Assembly: GCF_000236035.1 (NCBI RefSeq)
Contig: NZ_JH393257.1
Coordinates: 1,408,175 to 1,472,174, forward strand
DNA length: 64,000 nt
Reading direction: 5' to 3'
DNA from: Vreelandella boliviensis LC1
Lineage (GTDB): Bacteria; Pseudomonadota; Gammaproteobacteria; Pseudomonadales; Halomonadaceae
Below the pieces are notes generated by a model. The model worked only from the letters and a program-made list of their open reading frames with translations, had not been told where the DNA came from and ran no database searches. Both the position numbers and the translations under genes were made by a program. Below, piece after piece: positions 55,838 to 64,000 of the stretch. Each line of letters begins with the position of its first letter. The stretch's first letter is position 1.

Positions 55838-57961
55838 TTAGAAGCGGTAGTGGACGCTGGCGGTCACGCCGCGTTCGGCGCCGAAGTAGCAGTACTCCAG
55901 GGAGTTGCAGGAGGCCACGTACTCTTTATCAAGCAGGTTATTCACGTTTAAGCGTGTTTCGACGCCTTCAACGCCGAGTTGGCTTAGGTCGTAGCCAATG
56001 GTGGCATCCACCAGGGTGTAGTCGGGCACGGTTTCGGTATTGCCCCGGTCTGCGGCGATATCCGCGTAGTGGCGTACGCCGACGCCCATATCCACGCCGT
56101 TTAACCAGCCGTCGTTGGCCTTGTAGTGGCCCCATAGTTGCACTTGGTGCCGTGGGGAGTAAATCGCGTTATTGCCCTGGTTGCCGTCGTCGCTTTTGGC
56201 GTAGGTGATATCGGTGAAGCTATAGCCCGCCTGAAACGAGAGGGTATCAGTTAGTCGCGTTTGCGCTTCCAGCTCCAGCCCTTGGGATTCGATTTCACCC
56301 ACGGCGCGGTATGGGTCGGTGGGCTGCTCTTTGGTGGCCACATTCTCCTGGCTGATATGGAAAACAGCAGCACTGTACTGACTTTGGCTGCCATTAGGCT
56401 GAAATTTGACGCCGGTTTCCCACTGTTCGCCTTCCATCGGTTGAAGCAGATCGCCCTTCTCATCCACGAAACTGGTGGGGGTGAACGCGGTGGAGTAGCT
56501 CAGGTAGGGCGCTATGCCGTTATCGAACAGGTAGACCACTCCGGCACGGCCACTGAACTGGGTGTCGCTAAGGGAGCTTGTGTCACCGCTATCGTGGTTG
56601 GCATTGTCGATATTCACCCAGTCGTAGCGGCCGCCCAGGGTAAAGCGCCAGTTATCCACGGCTATCTGGTCTTGCAGGTAAACCCCGGTCTGGTCGATCT
56701 CATGGCGTTCGCCCAATGGCTGATAAAGCGGGGCGCTGGGCTCTGCGCCATACACGGGGTTAAAAGCGTCAATGGCAGGAAAAGCGCCCGAAGGCCATGA
56801 CACCTCGTTTTCCCGCTGCTGGTAATCCACCCCGAACAGCAGTGTGTGATCCATAAAGCCGCTGCTAATGTTGGCTTCTAACTGGTTGTCGAGCGTCCAG
56901 GCTTCCAGCGATTCATCGCTGCCGGAGTAGTAGCGAGTGAGCTCGTCGGATTCCGGGGACGTCCAGCCATAGCCGTAGACTTGATTGAGCACTACGTCTG
57001 AATTGAGGTAACGCATCAACTGGCGTCCGGTCACCTGGTCGTTAAAGCGGTGCTCCAGGGTGTAGCCGACCATGCGCTGGGTGCGCTCGTAGGCGTCGTA
57101 GTCTTCTTCACCATCATAGAAGTTATTGCTGATCTTGCGGCCATTGTGGGCAACCACGGCCCCTTCATAGGGCACGCCGGAGTGGTAGCCGCCTTCTGGC
57201 TCATCCTGCAGATAGGCTTCTAGGGTTAGGCTAGTGTCGTCGGTGATATCCCAGGTTAACCGCGGCGCAATAGCGTAGCGCTGCTCTTCTGCCGGGCCAA
57301 ACTGGGTATCCGCGGCTCTGGCTATGCCGGTCAGGCGAAAGGCCACCCGTTGCTCTGCGCCAATCGGCCCGGTGAGGTCAAAAGCAGCACTGCGTTGGTT
57401 GTTATTACCTACCCGGAAACGCAGCTCACCACTCTGCTCAAATTCAGGCCGCTTACTGTTTAGGGCGACCACACCGCCAGGGGAGGCGCGCCCATAGAGC
57501 ACCGAGGCTGGCCCGCGCACGACTTCAATGCTGTCCAAAAACCATGGGTCGATGCGCATACTGCTATGGGAGTTGGCATCACCCATGACTTTTAGGCCAT
57601 CTAAGAAGGTATTGCTCAAGCTGCCGTCAGAAAACCCGCGCAGTACCAGGTAATCGAAGCGGTTGGAGGCGCCAATCTGGTTGCTGTAAACACCGGGCGT
57701 GTAGTCAGTGGCGCGCTGTACGGTGCTTACACCGCGGTTATCCATCTGCTCCCGGGTAATGGTGGAAACGCTCTGGGGCGTTTCGATAAAAGGTGTTTCT
57801 ACCTTGGTGGCGGCCTGTTGAGCGGTGACCGTGACAGTCCCCAGCTCGGTGCTTTCCTGAGCGTGTAGTGGTGAAACGGCCAGGGCTGCGATAACGGCAG
57901 CACTGATGGGAGAGCGTAAAAAGTGCGCAGAGCAAAGCAAGCGGTGATAGGGGATGGACAT
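55838..57961 (-). CDS. TonB-dependent siderophore receptor
   Basis: A 707-residue outer-membrane receptor. Signal peptide about 1-35 (ending SPLHAQ), then a plug domain with TELGTVTVTAQ (TonB box region), ETPQSVSTITREQMDNRG, LRGFSDGSLSNTFLDGLKVMG and VVRGPASVLYGRASPGGVV, then a beta-barrel ending in Phe (VTASVHYRF). The plug is the FhuA/FoxA hydroxamate type. The gene has a Fur-like box just before it and lies between fhuD and a PchR-like regulator, an intact Fe-siderophore set except for the inner-membrane permease. Confidence 0.94.
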   Translation of the reverse strand: MSIPYHRLLCSAHFLRSPISAAVIAALAVSPLHAQESTELGTVTVTAQQAATKVETPFIETPQSVSTITREQMDNRGVSTVQRATDYTPGVYSNQIGASNRFDYLVLRGFSDGSLSNTFLDGLKVMGDANSHSSMRIDPWFLDSIEVVRGPASVLYGRASPGGVVALNSKRPEFEQSGELRFRVGNNNQRSAAFDLTGPIGAEQRVAFRLTGIARAADTQFGPAEEQRYAIAPRLTWDITDDTSLTLEAYLQDEPEGGYHSGVPYEGAVVAHNGRKISNNFYDGEEDYDAYERTQRMVGYTLEHRFNDQVTGRQLMRYLNSDVVLNQVYGYGWTSPESDELTRYYSGSDESLEAWTLDNQLEANISSGFMDHTLLFGVDYQQRENEVSWPSGAFPAIDAFNPVYGAEPSAPLYQPLGERHEIDQTGVYLQDQIAVDNWRFTLGGRYDWVNIDNANHDSGDTSSLSDTQFSGRAGVVYLFDNGIAPYLSYSTAFTPTSFVDEKGDLLQPMEGEQWETGVKFQPNGSQSQYSAAVFHISQENVATKEQPTDPYRAVGEIESQGLELEAQTRLTDTLSFQAGYSFTDITYAKSDDGNQGNNAIYSPRHQVQLWGHYKANDGWLNGVDMGVGVRHYADIAADRGNTETVPDYTLVDATIGYDLSQLGVEGVETRLNVNNLLDKEYVASCNSLEYCYFGAERGVTASVHYRF

Positions 57962-57997
57962 GGGGAGTACCTGCAATAAGAATCAATTAATCAATGT

Positions 57998-58016
57998 GTT
58001 AATGAGAATTATTGCG
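57998..58016. promoter_or_regulatory. Fur-like box before the TonB receptor gene
   Basis: GTTAATGAGAATTATTGCG at 57998-58016, 37 nt before the start codon; 13 of 19 matches to the Fur consensus, with the core AATGAGAATTATT. The sRNA promoters carry the same core with one change. Confidence 0.65.
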
Positions 58017-58119
58017 CTTATTTGCTTGTGAAAGGTATGTGCAATGACAAAAGGCGTATGCGCGCTGCCAAAAAACATCAAGCAGAGGAACTTACCGCTA
58101 ACACAACAACGCAGCCCGC

Positions 58120-59103
58120 TTAGTGGCGGTTGAGCACTTCATGGGGCGCGATGCCAAAGGCGCGCTTAAAAGCAGTGGCAAAATTGGTGGCATGGCGGTA
58201 GCCACAGGCGTGTGCGGTTTGCTGAACGCTGTAGCCTTTGCGCAAGTACGCCTGGGCTTGGGCCAGGCGGCAGCGGCGTAAATAGTCGAAAATCGAGCAG
58301 CCGTAACAGCGCTGAAACTTGCTACGCAGGCTGCTGGGGCTCATGGCAGCGTTGTTGGCCAACTGCTCCAGCCGATAATTCTGGTGGGGATACTGTTCAA
58401 GCTGCTGGCGCAAACGTTCAAGGCGCTGATGGTCGCTATGGGTAAGGCCCGCTGGAAAACTGACGGCTTTCCCTGTGTCGCTGGGCTCAAGGCAAGTGGC
58501 AGGCAGCCCATGCGCTAACAATTGGAGCGCTAGACCCTGCCATAGCAGGCGCTGCCGTTCTGCTGGCCAATTCGTGACCAGTGCCGCCTCCAGGCTATGG
58601 TGAAGGAGCTGCGGCACTTGCCAGGTATGCAGCACGGGGGTTGCCGGAGGGGCAACGTCGATGGGCAAGGAAGAGAGCGGCCCGGTGGAAGCGAGCAGCG
58701 ATATGTTCAGAATGCGCAAACGTTGTGGCGCGGGCTGGAAGACTTCAAGTCCGGTCTGCTCATTGAAATGCGCACTGAAGGCGTCGCCCGCCTGCAACTT
58801 GAACGACTGGTGGCCGAGCCCCACTTGGATACGCCCCTCAAGGACGACACTGAGAAACCACGCAGCGGAACGCCGGGAGGTGGAGGCGTAGGCGTGCAGG
58901 ACGTCAAGATCCGAGTGCGTCACCCGCAGTGTGGGCGTTATCTCGACATCCATCACCCGCCCGCGGGCCACGCACGGCGCTAGCTGGGCACGCTCGAGCG
59001 TTTCGGGAAAGCGGTAGTCGATCCCGAAGCGCTGACCAAGCGCCAGCAGGTCATGGGTGGTGAGTGGCGTGCCAGATGGCGTTATCGAAGCGAGTGTCGC
59101 CAT
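58120..59103 (-). CDS. AraC-family regulator (PchR-like)
   Basis: A 327-residue regulator with a C-terminal AraC DNA-binding domain: LEQLANNAAMSPSSLRSKFQRCYGCSIFDYLRRCRLAQAQ in parts (NAAMSPSSLRSKFQRCYGCS), then the second helix-turn-helix GYSVQQTAHACGYRHATNFATAFKRAFGIAP. It resembles PchR, which senses ferric siderophore and activates receptor genes. ATG at 59103 is used; TTG at 59136 is possible. It is transcribed in the same direction as the receptor gene, 142 nt away. Confidence 0.9.
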   Translation of the reverse strand: MATLASITPSGTPLTTHDLLALGQRFGIDYRFPETLERAQLAPCVARGRVMDVEITPTLRVTHSDLDVLHAYASTSRRSAAWFLSVVLEGRIQVGLGHQSFKLQAGDAFSAHFNEQTGLEVFQPAPQRLRILNISLLASTGPLSSLPIDVAPPATPVLHTWQVPQLLHHSLEAALVTNWPAERQRLLWQGLALQLLAHGLPATCLEPSDTGKAVSFPAGLTHSDHQRLERLRQQLEQYPHQNYRLEQLANNAAMSPSSLRSKFQRCYGCSIFDYLRRCRLAQAQAYLRKGYSVQQTAHACGYRHATNFATAFKRAFGIAPHEVLNRH

Positions 59104-59476
59104 TACCGTTTCACTTGACCTTTGAGTGGCTGTCAACGAGTAGCAAACTGACGTTCAGTAAAAGCCATAAACTGATTTGAAAGCTTACGCGAGCTGTTCA
59201 GTGTTGTGCCGTTGATAAGCGCCTGCACACTTCTGCCGTGCCTGTCCTGCCCATAATTGGTGCGTTCATAAGCCCAGATATGGAAAAAGACGACGCTGAA
59301 GATGACAAACTGTGCATGGTGAACAATCTGCCAGCAGTGGGGAGTTAGGGGCGGAGAATATCACTAAGAAAAACAAAGTCAATGATATTGATTCGTATTT
59401 ATTTTTTGCGTTGATGGTTGTTTCAAAATGCAGCAATAGGTGGTCGCGCCCTATTGCTGCTTAAGAAACTGAAGCG
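59104..59476. promoter_or_regulatory. Intergenic region between the AraC gene and ubiK, with a Fur-like box
   Basis: These 373 nt have no supported gene. A Fur-like 19-mer (GTCAATGATATTGATTCGT, 59378-59396, 12 of 19) could control the AraC gene through a leader of about 280 nt. The ubiK terminator is at 59430-59460. Otherwise I see nothing distinctive. Confidence 0.45.
59430..59460 (-). terminator. Hairpin, probable ubiK terminator
   Basis: A perfect 11-bp stem, GCAGCAATAGG (59430-59440) with CCTATTGCTGC (59450-59460), 9-nt loop. On the minus strand it is followed by ATTTTG, a short T-run, so termination is plausible but moderate. Confidence 0.65.
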
Positions 59477-59824
59477 TTAAACGGGCTTATTCTTCTGCTC
59501 TGTCTCTGGGTCTGTGTCCGGTTCGGGGGCAGTCACCGGCGGTACTTCCGCTTCCACCGGCGTGGCAGTGGAGGCCGTTGACGTTTCAACGGCCGCTTCA
59601 AGGTTGGCGACCTGGCGCTCTAATGCCTCTACCCGAGACCGAGTGCGTTGTAGTACGTCCATTAAAATGTCGAAATCTTCCCGTGAGACAAGCTCCAGGC
59701 GGTCAAAGGCGCCACGCACGACTTGCTGCACGCCCTTTTGAATATCTTCCGGTGCCTGGGAAGCGTTTTGTAAACGGTCGCCAATCTGCTGGGCCAGTCG
59801 GCTAATGCGGTCTTGAGGCGCCAT
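59477..59824 (-). CDS. ubiK: Ubiquinone biosynthesis accessory factor UbiK (YqiC, BMFP)
   Basis: A 115-residue protein. Residues 1-35 form an amphipathic helix (RISRLAQQIGDRL), then a coiled coil to about 82 with REDFDILMDVLQRTRSRVEALERQV in parts (EDFDILMDVLQRTR), and a Pro/Glu-rich tail. UbiK forms coiled-coil trimers and helps assemble the aerobic ubiquinone synthesis complex with UbiJ. It is monocistronic and divergent from glnK. Confidence 0.9.
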   Translation of the reverse strand: MAPQDRISRLAQQIGDRLQNASQAPEDIQKGVQQVVRGAFDRLELVSREDFDILMDVLQRTRSRVEALERQVANLEAAVETSTASTATPVEAEVPPVTAPEPDTDPETEQKNKPV

Positions 59825-59975
59825 CGCTGCTCTCTCCTTAATAACTCGCTAAATGAACATCTATGTAATTGCTTACCGGTAAGGATACGCAACAGTTGGC
59901 AAATTCGCATGCGCCGCGTGAATTTCCTATTGAGCGCTTGGCCTGCATCGAAATGGAGCAGGCAACTTTTGCTTA

Positions 59976-59992
59976 TGCTCTTTTATGGTGCA
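59976..59992 (+). promoter_or_regulatory. Putative NtrC binding site upstream of glnK
   Basis: TGCTCTTTTATGGTGCA fits the NtrC 17-mer TGCACC-n5-GGTGCA with a perfect right half and 4 of 6 in the left. It lies about 125-140 nt before the predicted start of the sigma-54 promoter, a normal enhancer position. Confidence 0.6.
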
Positions 59993-60073
59993 ATAGCCAT
60001 GGTTTGAGAATGGACTTGCCCAGACTTAGCGCTGTAGAGCGCTTTTTATGTCGATTAAATAACTGACTTTTAA

Positions 60074-60520
<447 letters not shown>

Positions 60521-60564
60521 CGCTGTTTCGCGGATCATTTCTATAGTTCAACGGGGAACTTACA

Positions 60565-61812
60565 ATGAATGAGTTGACTGATCTGAGCTACGCGCTCGAT
60601 ACGTTCTACTTTCTAATTTGTGGCGTGCTCGTCATGTGGATGGCCGCTGGCTTCTCAATGTTAGAAGCGGGCTTAGTGCGCTCCAAAAATACCGCTGAAA
60701 TCCTCACCAAAAACATCGCGCTGTTTGCGATTGCCTGCACCATGTATCTGCTGGTGGGCTACTACATCATGTACTCCAGCAGCGCTGGTGGCTTCCTACC
60801 CAACCTGGGTTTCCTGATTGGCGCTGAAAACAGCGTTGATGCGGTGACTGCCGGTGGTGACGACGCGCCCTACTACTCCATGCGTTCCGATTTCTTCTTC
60901 CAGGTAGTCTTCGTTGCGACCGCAATGTCGATCGTGTCGGGTGCTGTCGCCGAGCGCATGAAGCTGTGGGCGTTCCTGGCCTTTGCTGTGGTCATGACCG
61001 CGTTTATCTATCCGGTGTCTGGCTACTGGACCTGGGGCGGCGGCTGGTTGTCTGAAGTAGGCTACTCTGACTATGCGGGTTCAGGCATTGTGCACCTGGC
61101 CGGTGCAGCTGCAGCGCTAGCAGGTGTGATCGTGCTGGGCCCACGTAAAGGCAAGTACGGTAAAGATGGCTCTATCCACGCCATTCCGGGTGCCAACATG
61201 CCACTGGCAACGCTAGGTACCTTCATCCTGTGGATGGGCTGGTTCGGCTTTAACGGCGGCTCTGAGCTCAAGCTGGCGGCGGTCGATTCTGCTAACAACG
61301 TGGCGCAAGTGTTTGTTAATACCAACGCTGCGGCGGCAGGCGGTGTGATTGCCGCACTGATTCTGGCCAAACTGTGGTTCCGCAAAGCGGATCTGACCAT
61401 GGCGCTGAACGGTGCGCTGGCTGGTCTGGTGGCGATTACCGCTGATCCGCTCTCTCCATCTGCGCTGGGCGCGACCATTATTGGCGCCATCGGCGGCATC
61501 ATTGTAGTCGCTGCCATCGTGACGCTCGATAAAGTGAAGTTGGATGATCCGGTCGGTGCGATCTCGGTACACGGTGTGGTGGGTATCTGGGGTGTGCTGG
61601 CGGTGCCGCTGAACAACGGCGACGCGTCATTCGGTGCTCAAATCATCGGTATCGCAGGTATCTTCGGTTGGGTCTTCCTGGCCAGCCTGGTGGTATGGCT
61701 GATCTTGAAAGCCATCATGGGTATCCGGGTTAGCGAAGAAGACGAGTATGAAGGCGTTGACATCGCAGAGTGCGGTCTTGAAGCCTATCCCGAATTTGGT
61801 ATCAAGAAATAA
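60565..61812 (+). CDS. amtB: Ammonium transporter AmtB
   Basis: A 415-residue protein with 11 hydrophobic helices and no clear cleavable signal. Seen are FSMLEAGLVRSKN, YWTWGGGWLSEVGYSDYAGSGIVHLAGAAAALAGV in parts (with the first pore His in GIVHLAG), GWFGFNGGSELKL, and SVHGVVGIWG with the second pore His. It conducts ammonium into the cell when nitrogen is low. The C-terminal cytoplasmic tail, ISEEDEYEG-like (VSEEDEYEGVDIAECGLEAYPEF), is where PII docks. A terminator follows. Confidence 0.96.
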   Translation: MNELTDLSYALDTFYFLICGVLVMWMAAGFSMLEAGLVRSKNTAEILTKNIALFAIACTMYLLVGYYIMYSSSAGGFLPNLGFLIGAENSVDAVTAGGDDAPYYSMRSDFFFQVVFVATAMSIVSGAVAERMKLWAFLAFAVVMTAFIYPVSGYWTWGGGWLSEVGYSDYAGSGIVHLAGAAAALAGVIVLGPRKGKYGKDGSIHAIPGANMPLATLGTFILWMGWFGFNGGSELKLAAVDSANNVAQVFVNTNAAAAGGVIAALILAKLWFRKADLTMALNGALAGLVAITADPLSPSALGATIIGAIGGIIVVAAIVTLDKVKLDDPVGAISVHGVVGIWGVLAVPLNNGDASFGAQIIGIAGIFGWVFLASLVVWLILKAIMGIRVSEEDEYEGVDIAECGLEAYPEFGIKK

Positions 61813-61869
61813 ACAGCGGCATTAAGAAAAAATTTAATGCTGACCAAGTGAGCTGGCGTGCTCCTTACA

Positions 61870-61896
61870 GCCTCCCCTTAGTGGGAGGCTTTTTTA
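61870..61896 (+). terminator. Intrinsic terminator after amtB
   Basis: GCCTCCC (61870-61876) and GGGAGGC (61883-61889), 6-nt loop, followed by a run of T (61890-61895). It separates amtB from the second PII gene. Confidence 0.9.
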
Positions 61897-61926
61897 TTCT
61901 CTGCCAATAGCGGTGTATGCTGGTAG

Positions 61927-62340
<414 letters not shown>

Positions 62341-62384
62341 CGGTGAAGGGTAAGGTGTGAATGGTAAGTAGTGCCGAGTAGACA

Positions 62385-62415
62385 AAGCCCCTGGGGAGAG
62401 CATCCCCAGGGGCTT
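62385..62415. terminator. Intrinsic terminator after the second PII gene
   Basis: A perfect 13-bp GC-rich stem (62385-62397 with 62403-62415) and a 5-nt loop GAGCA. The T-run on either strand is short, so it may work from both sides with moderate efficiency. Confidence 0.75.
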
Positions 62416-62471
62416 AACTCATAAGGTGATGGTGACAATTTTCTATTCACCCCTCACCCTTCGCGCAACGA

Positions 62472-63248
62472 TCACTTCTCAACAAACGCACGCTCAATGA
62501 CATAGTCGCCTGGCTCACCCATACGCGGCGAAATATTTAGACCCAATTCGTCAAGCAGGGCGCTGGTGTCGTCCAGCATGGCGGGGCTGCCACAGATCAT
62601 CGCGCGGTCTTGGCGCGGGTCGATGGGCGGCAGGCCGGTATCTTCAAACAACTTGCCCGTACGAATATGATCGGTCAGGCGGCCCATGGTGTGGAACTCT
62701 TCCCGGGTAACGGTCGGGTAGTAGACCAGCTTTTCTGCGATGTCTTCACCTAGGTACTCATGGGCTGGCAGCTCTTTGGTAATGAAGTCGGCGTAGGCCA
62801 ATTCAGAGACTTCGCGTACCCCGTGAACCAGCACGACTTTCTCAAAGCGCTCGTACACTTCAGGATCCTGGATCAAACTCATAAACGGCGCCAGGCCGGT
62901 ACCGGTGGAGAGCATGTAGAGGTTACGGCCCGGCAGTAGGTCGTCGCATACCAGTGTGCCGGTAGGCTTGCGGCTGACCATAATCTGGTCGCCTACTTTC
63001 AGGTGCTGAAGGCGTGAAGTGAGCGGGCCGTCGGGCACTTTAATGCTGAAGAACTCAAGGTGGTCTTCGTAGTTGGGGCTGGCAATCGAGTAAGCGCGCA
63101 TCAGCGGCTTACCATTTACTTCTAAACCAATCATCACAAACTGACCGGTCTTGAAGCGCAGGCTGCGCTCGCGGGTGGTGCGGAAGCTGAACAGGGTATC
63201 GTTCCAGTGATGAACGCTAAGCACTTCTTCCAGAGCAAACTTACTCAT
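62472..63248 (-). CDS. fpr: Ferredoxin--NADP reductase
   Basis: A 258-residue FAD enzyme that exchanges electrons between NADPH and ferredoxin or flavodoxin. FAD motif RAYSIASPN, NADP motif STGTGLAPFMSLI, ICGSPAMLDD, and the C-terminal VIERAFVEK that is characteristic of the Pseudomonas/Azotobacter Fpr type. It is divergent from a LysR gene, as fprA and finR are in P. putida, which respond to oxidative stress. Confidence 0.94.
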   Translation of the reverse strand: MSKFALEEVLSVHHWNDTLFSFRTTRERSLRFKTGQFVMIGLEVNGKPLMRAYSIASPNYEDHLEFFSIKVPDGPLTSRLQHLKVGDQIMVSRKPTGTLVCDDLLPGRNLYMLSTGTGLAPFMSLIQDPEVYERFEKVVLVHGVREVSELAYADFITKELPAHEYLGEDIAEKLVYYPTVTREEFHTMGRLTDHIRTGKLFEDTGLPPIDPRQDRAMICGSPAMLDDTSALLDELGLNISPRMGEPGDYVIERAFVEK

Positions 63249-63378
63249 GCCGTTTTCTCCATTAAACGATGCTGGCGCTAGTCCGCATCGGTCATATTCT
63301 TAAAAAGAATAAAAATGATTAAATATGTTGCCAGCAAGTCTAAGCAAAGGGTGGTATATCTGTTAAGCAAATTATATT

Positions 63379-63391
63379 GATAACGGTTATC
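63379..63391. promoter_or_regulatory. Dyad in the fpr/LysR divergent region
   Basis: GATAAC (63379-63384) and GTTATC (63386-63391) around a central G, in the 180-nt AT-rich gap. It is 131 nt from the fpr start and 38 nt from the LysR start. It may be a FinR-type operator; GATAAC also resembles a Fur half-site. Confidence 0.4.
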
Positions 63392-63428
63392 TTAAAAATA
63401 GATATAGATCAAATAAAGGTCAGACTCT

Positions 63429-64000
63429 ATGCATTACACCCTGCGGCAGTTGGAAGTCTTTGTGGCGGTTGCCCAGCATGAGAGCGTCTCCCATGCGGCG
63501 CGGGCGCTGGCCATGTCGCAATCGGCGACTAGCACGGCGCTGGCGGAGCTGGAGCGGCAGTTCGACTGCCAACTGCTGGATCGGATCGGAAAACGTTTAA
63601 AACTCAACGCATTGGGTTTTCAGCTATTGCCTAAAGCGGTCGCGCTACTTGACCGTGGTGAAGAGATCGAAGAGCTGCTACGTGGCCAAAAGGGCGTTGG
63701 GTCGCTGGATGTCGGCGCCACGCTGACCATTGGTAACTACCTGGCCACGCTGCTCATCAGTGACTTTATGCAGCGCCACCCCGGCAGCCGGGTGCGCCTG
63801 GCGGTGCGCAATACGCGCCATATTATCGAAGGCGTGCGCCAGCACTCGCTGGATTTAGGCTTGATCGAGGGGCAGTGCGACGATGACATGATTATCAGCC
63901 AGCCCTGGGTAGAAGATGAGCTGTGCGTGTTTTGCTCGCCGCGTCATCCATTGGCTGGTCGCGAGCATCTTGAGCTTGAGCAATTGCTGCGTGGGGACTG
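63429..64000 (+). CDS. finR: LysR-family regulator, FinR-like, 3' end outside window
   Basis: The start ATG at 63429 opens a frame that stays open to the right edge (190 codons). The N-terminal helix-turn-helix is LRQLEVFVAVAQHESVSHAARALAMSQSATSTALAEL in parts (SVSHAARALAMSQSATSTAL), followed by the effector domain. Being divergent from fpr matches finR-fprA in pseudomonads, where FinR activates fprA under oxidative stress. About a third is missing. Confidence 0.8.
   Translation, partial: MHYTLRQLEVFVAVAQHESVSHAARALAMSQSATSTALAELERQFDCQLLDRIGKRLKLNALGFQLLPKAVALLDRGEEIEELLRGQKGVGSLDVGATLTIGNYLATLLISDFMQRHPGSRVRLAVRNTRHIIEGVRQHSLDLGLIEGQCDDDMIISQPWVEDELCVFCSPRHPLAGREHLELEQLLRGD

Overview
The window reads as chromosomal core sequence from a moderately halophilic gammaproteobacterium of the Halomonas group (Halomonadaceae). 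The main reasons are a complete teaABCD ectoine TRAP uptake locus whose binding protein closely resembles Halomonas elongata TeaA as I recall it, gammaproteobacterial gene order (hemCDXY; argH-lptM-lysA-dapF-DUF484-xerC-HAD; engB/cytochrome c4/dsbA; thiS-thiG-trmB), and a GC-rich composition with tightly packed genes. I see no rRNA, tRNA, CRISPR array, prophage or insertion sequence.

Layout. 1-4.4 kb: a truncated Na+-coupled NSS transporter, a DUF72 protein, an HglS-like 2-oxoadipate dioxygenase and aroQ. 4.5-9.1 kb: the hemC-hemD-hemX-hemY operon on the minus strand. 9.2-12.0 kb: a four-PAS GGDEF/EAL protein whose last PAS is a LOV blue-light domain. 12.1-18.2 kb: argH, lptM, lysA, dapF, DUF484, xerC and a HAD phosphatase, meeting engB tail to tail. 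19.2-21.4 kb: cytochrome c4, dsbA and an EEP-family hydrolase. 21.5-24.8 kb: a TakP-type TRAP transporter. 25-30.6 kb: thiD, a tandem UspA protein, a chalcone-isomerase-like protein, dtd, an ABC-F ATPase and a TIGR02444 protein. 30.7-36.3 kb: teaABCD, a periplasmic FKBP and a secreted PHB-depolymerase-like esterase. 36.3-38.5 kb: SCO1, an unrecognised membrane-anchored protein and an AEC carrier.

38.5-38.9 kb is a non-coding direct repeat. Each copy has a -35/-10 promoter overlapping a Fur-like box, a conserved hairpin, a CU-rich segment and an intrinsic terminator. I read it as a tandem pair of iron-regulated small RNAs, organised like Pseudomonas PrrF1/PrrF2, and it is the best candidate here for an undescribed element. 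39-45.5 kb: a D-2-hydroxyacid dehydrogenase, then a tctCBA-argE operon with a divergent LysR regulator. 45.5-53.1 kb: a GST, thiS-thiG-trmB, DUF423, DUF411 with a MerR-type promoter, a thioesterase, malate synthase G and an alpha/beta hydrolase. 53.1-59.1 kb: comM, fhuD, a siderophore TonB receptor and an AraC/PchR-like regulator. 59.5-64 kb: ubiK, then glnK-amtB-glnK2 behind a sigma-54/NtrC promoter, and fpr divergent from a truncated FinR-like LysR gene.

Two themes link distant genes. Compatible solute and organic acid uptake is represented by two TRAP systems, one TTT system and the NSS carrier. Iron is represented by the putative sRNA pair, fhuD, the TonB receptor and the PchR-like regulator, with Fur-like boxes sharing an AATGAGAAnTATT core at the sRNAs and the receptor gene. 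All functional calls come from reading the sequence and from recalled family knowledge; no search was run.
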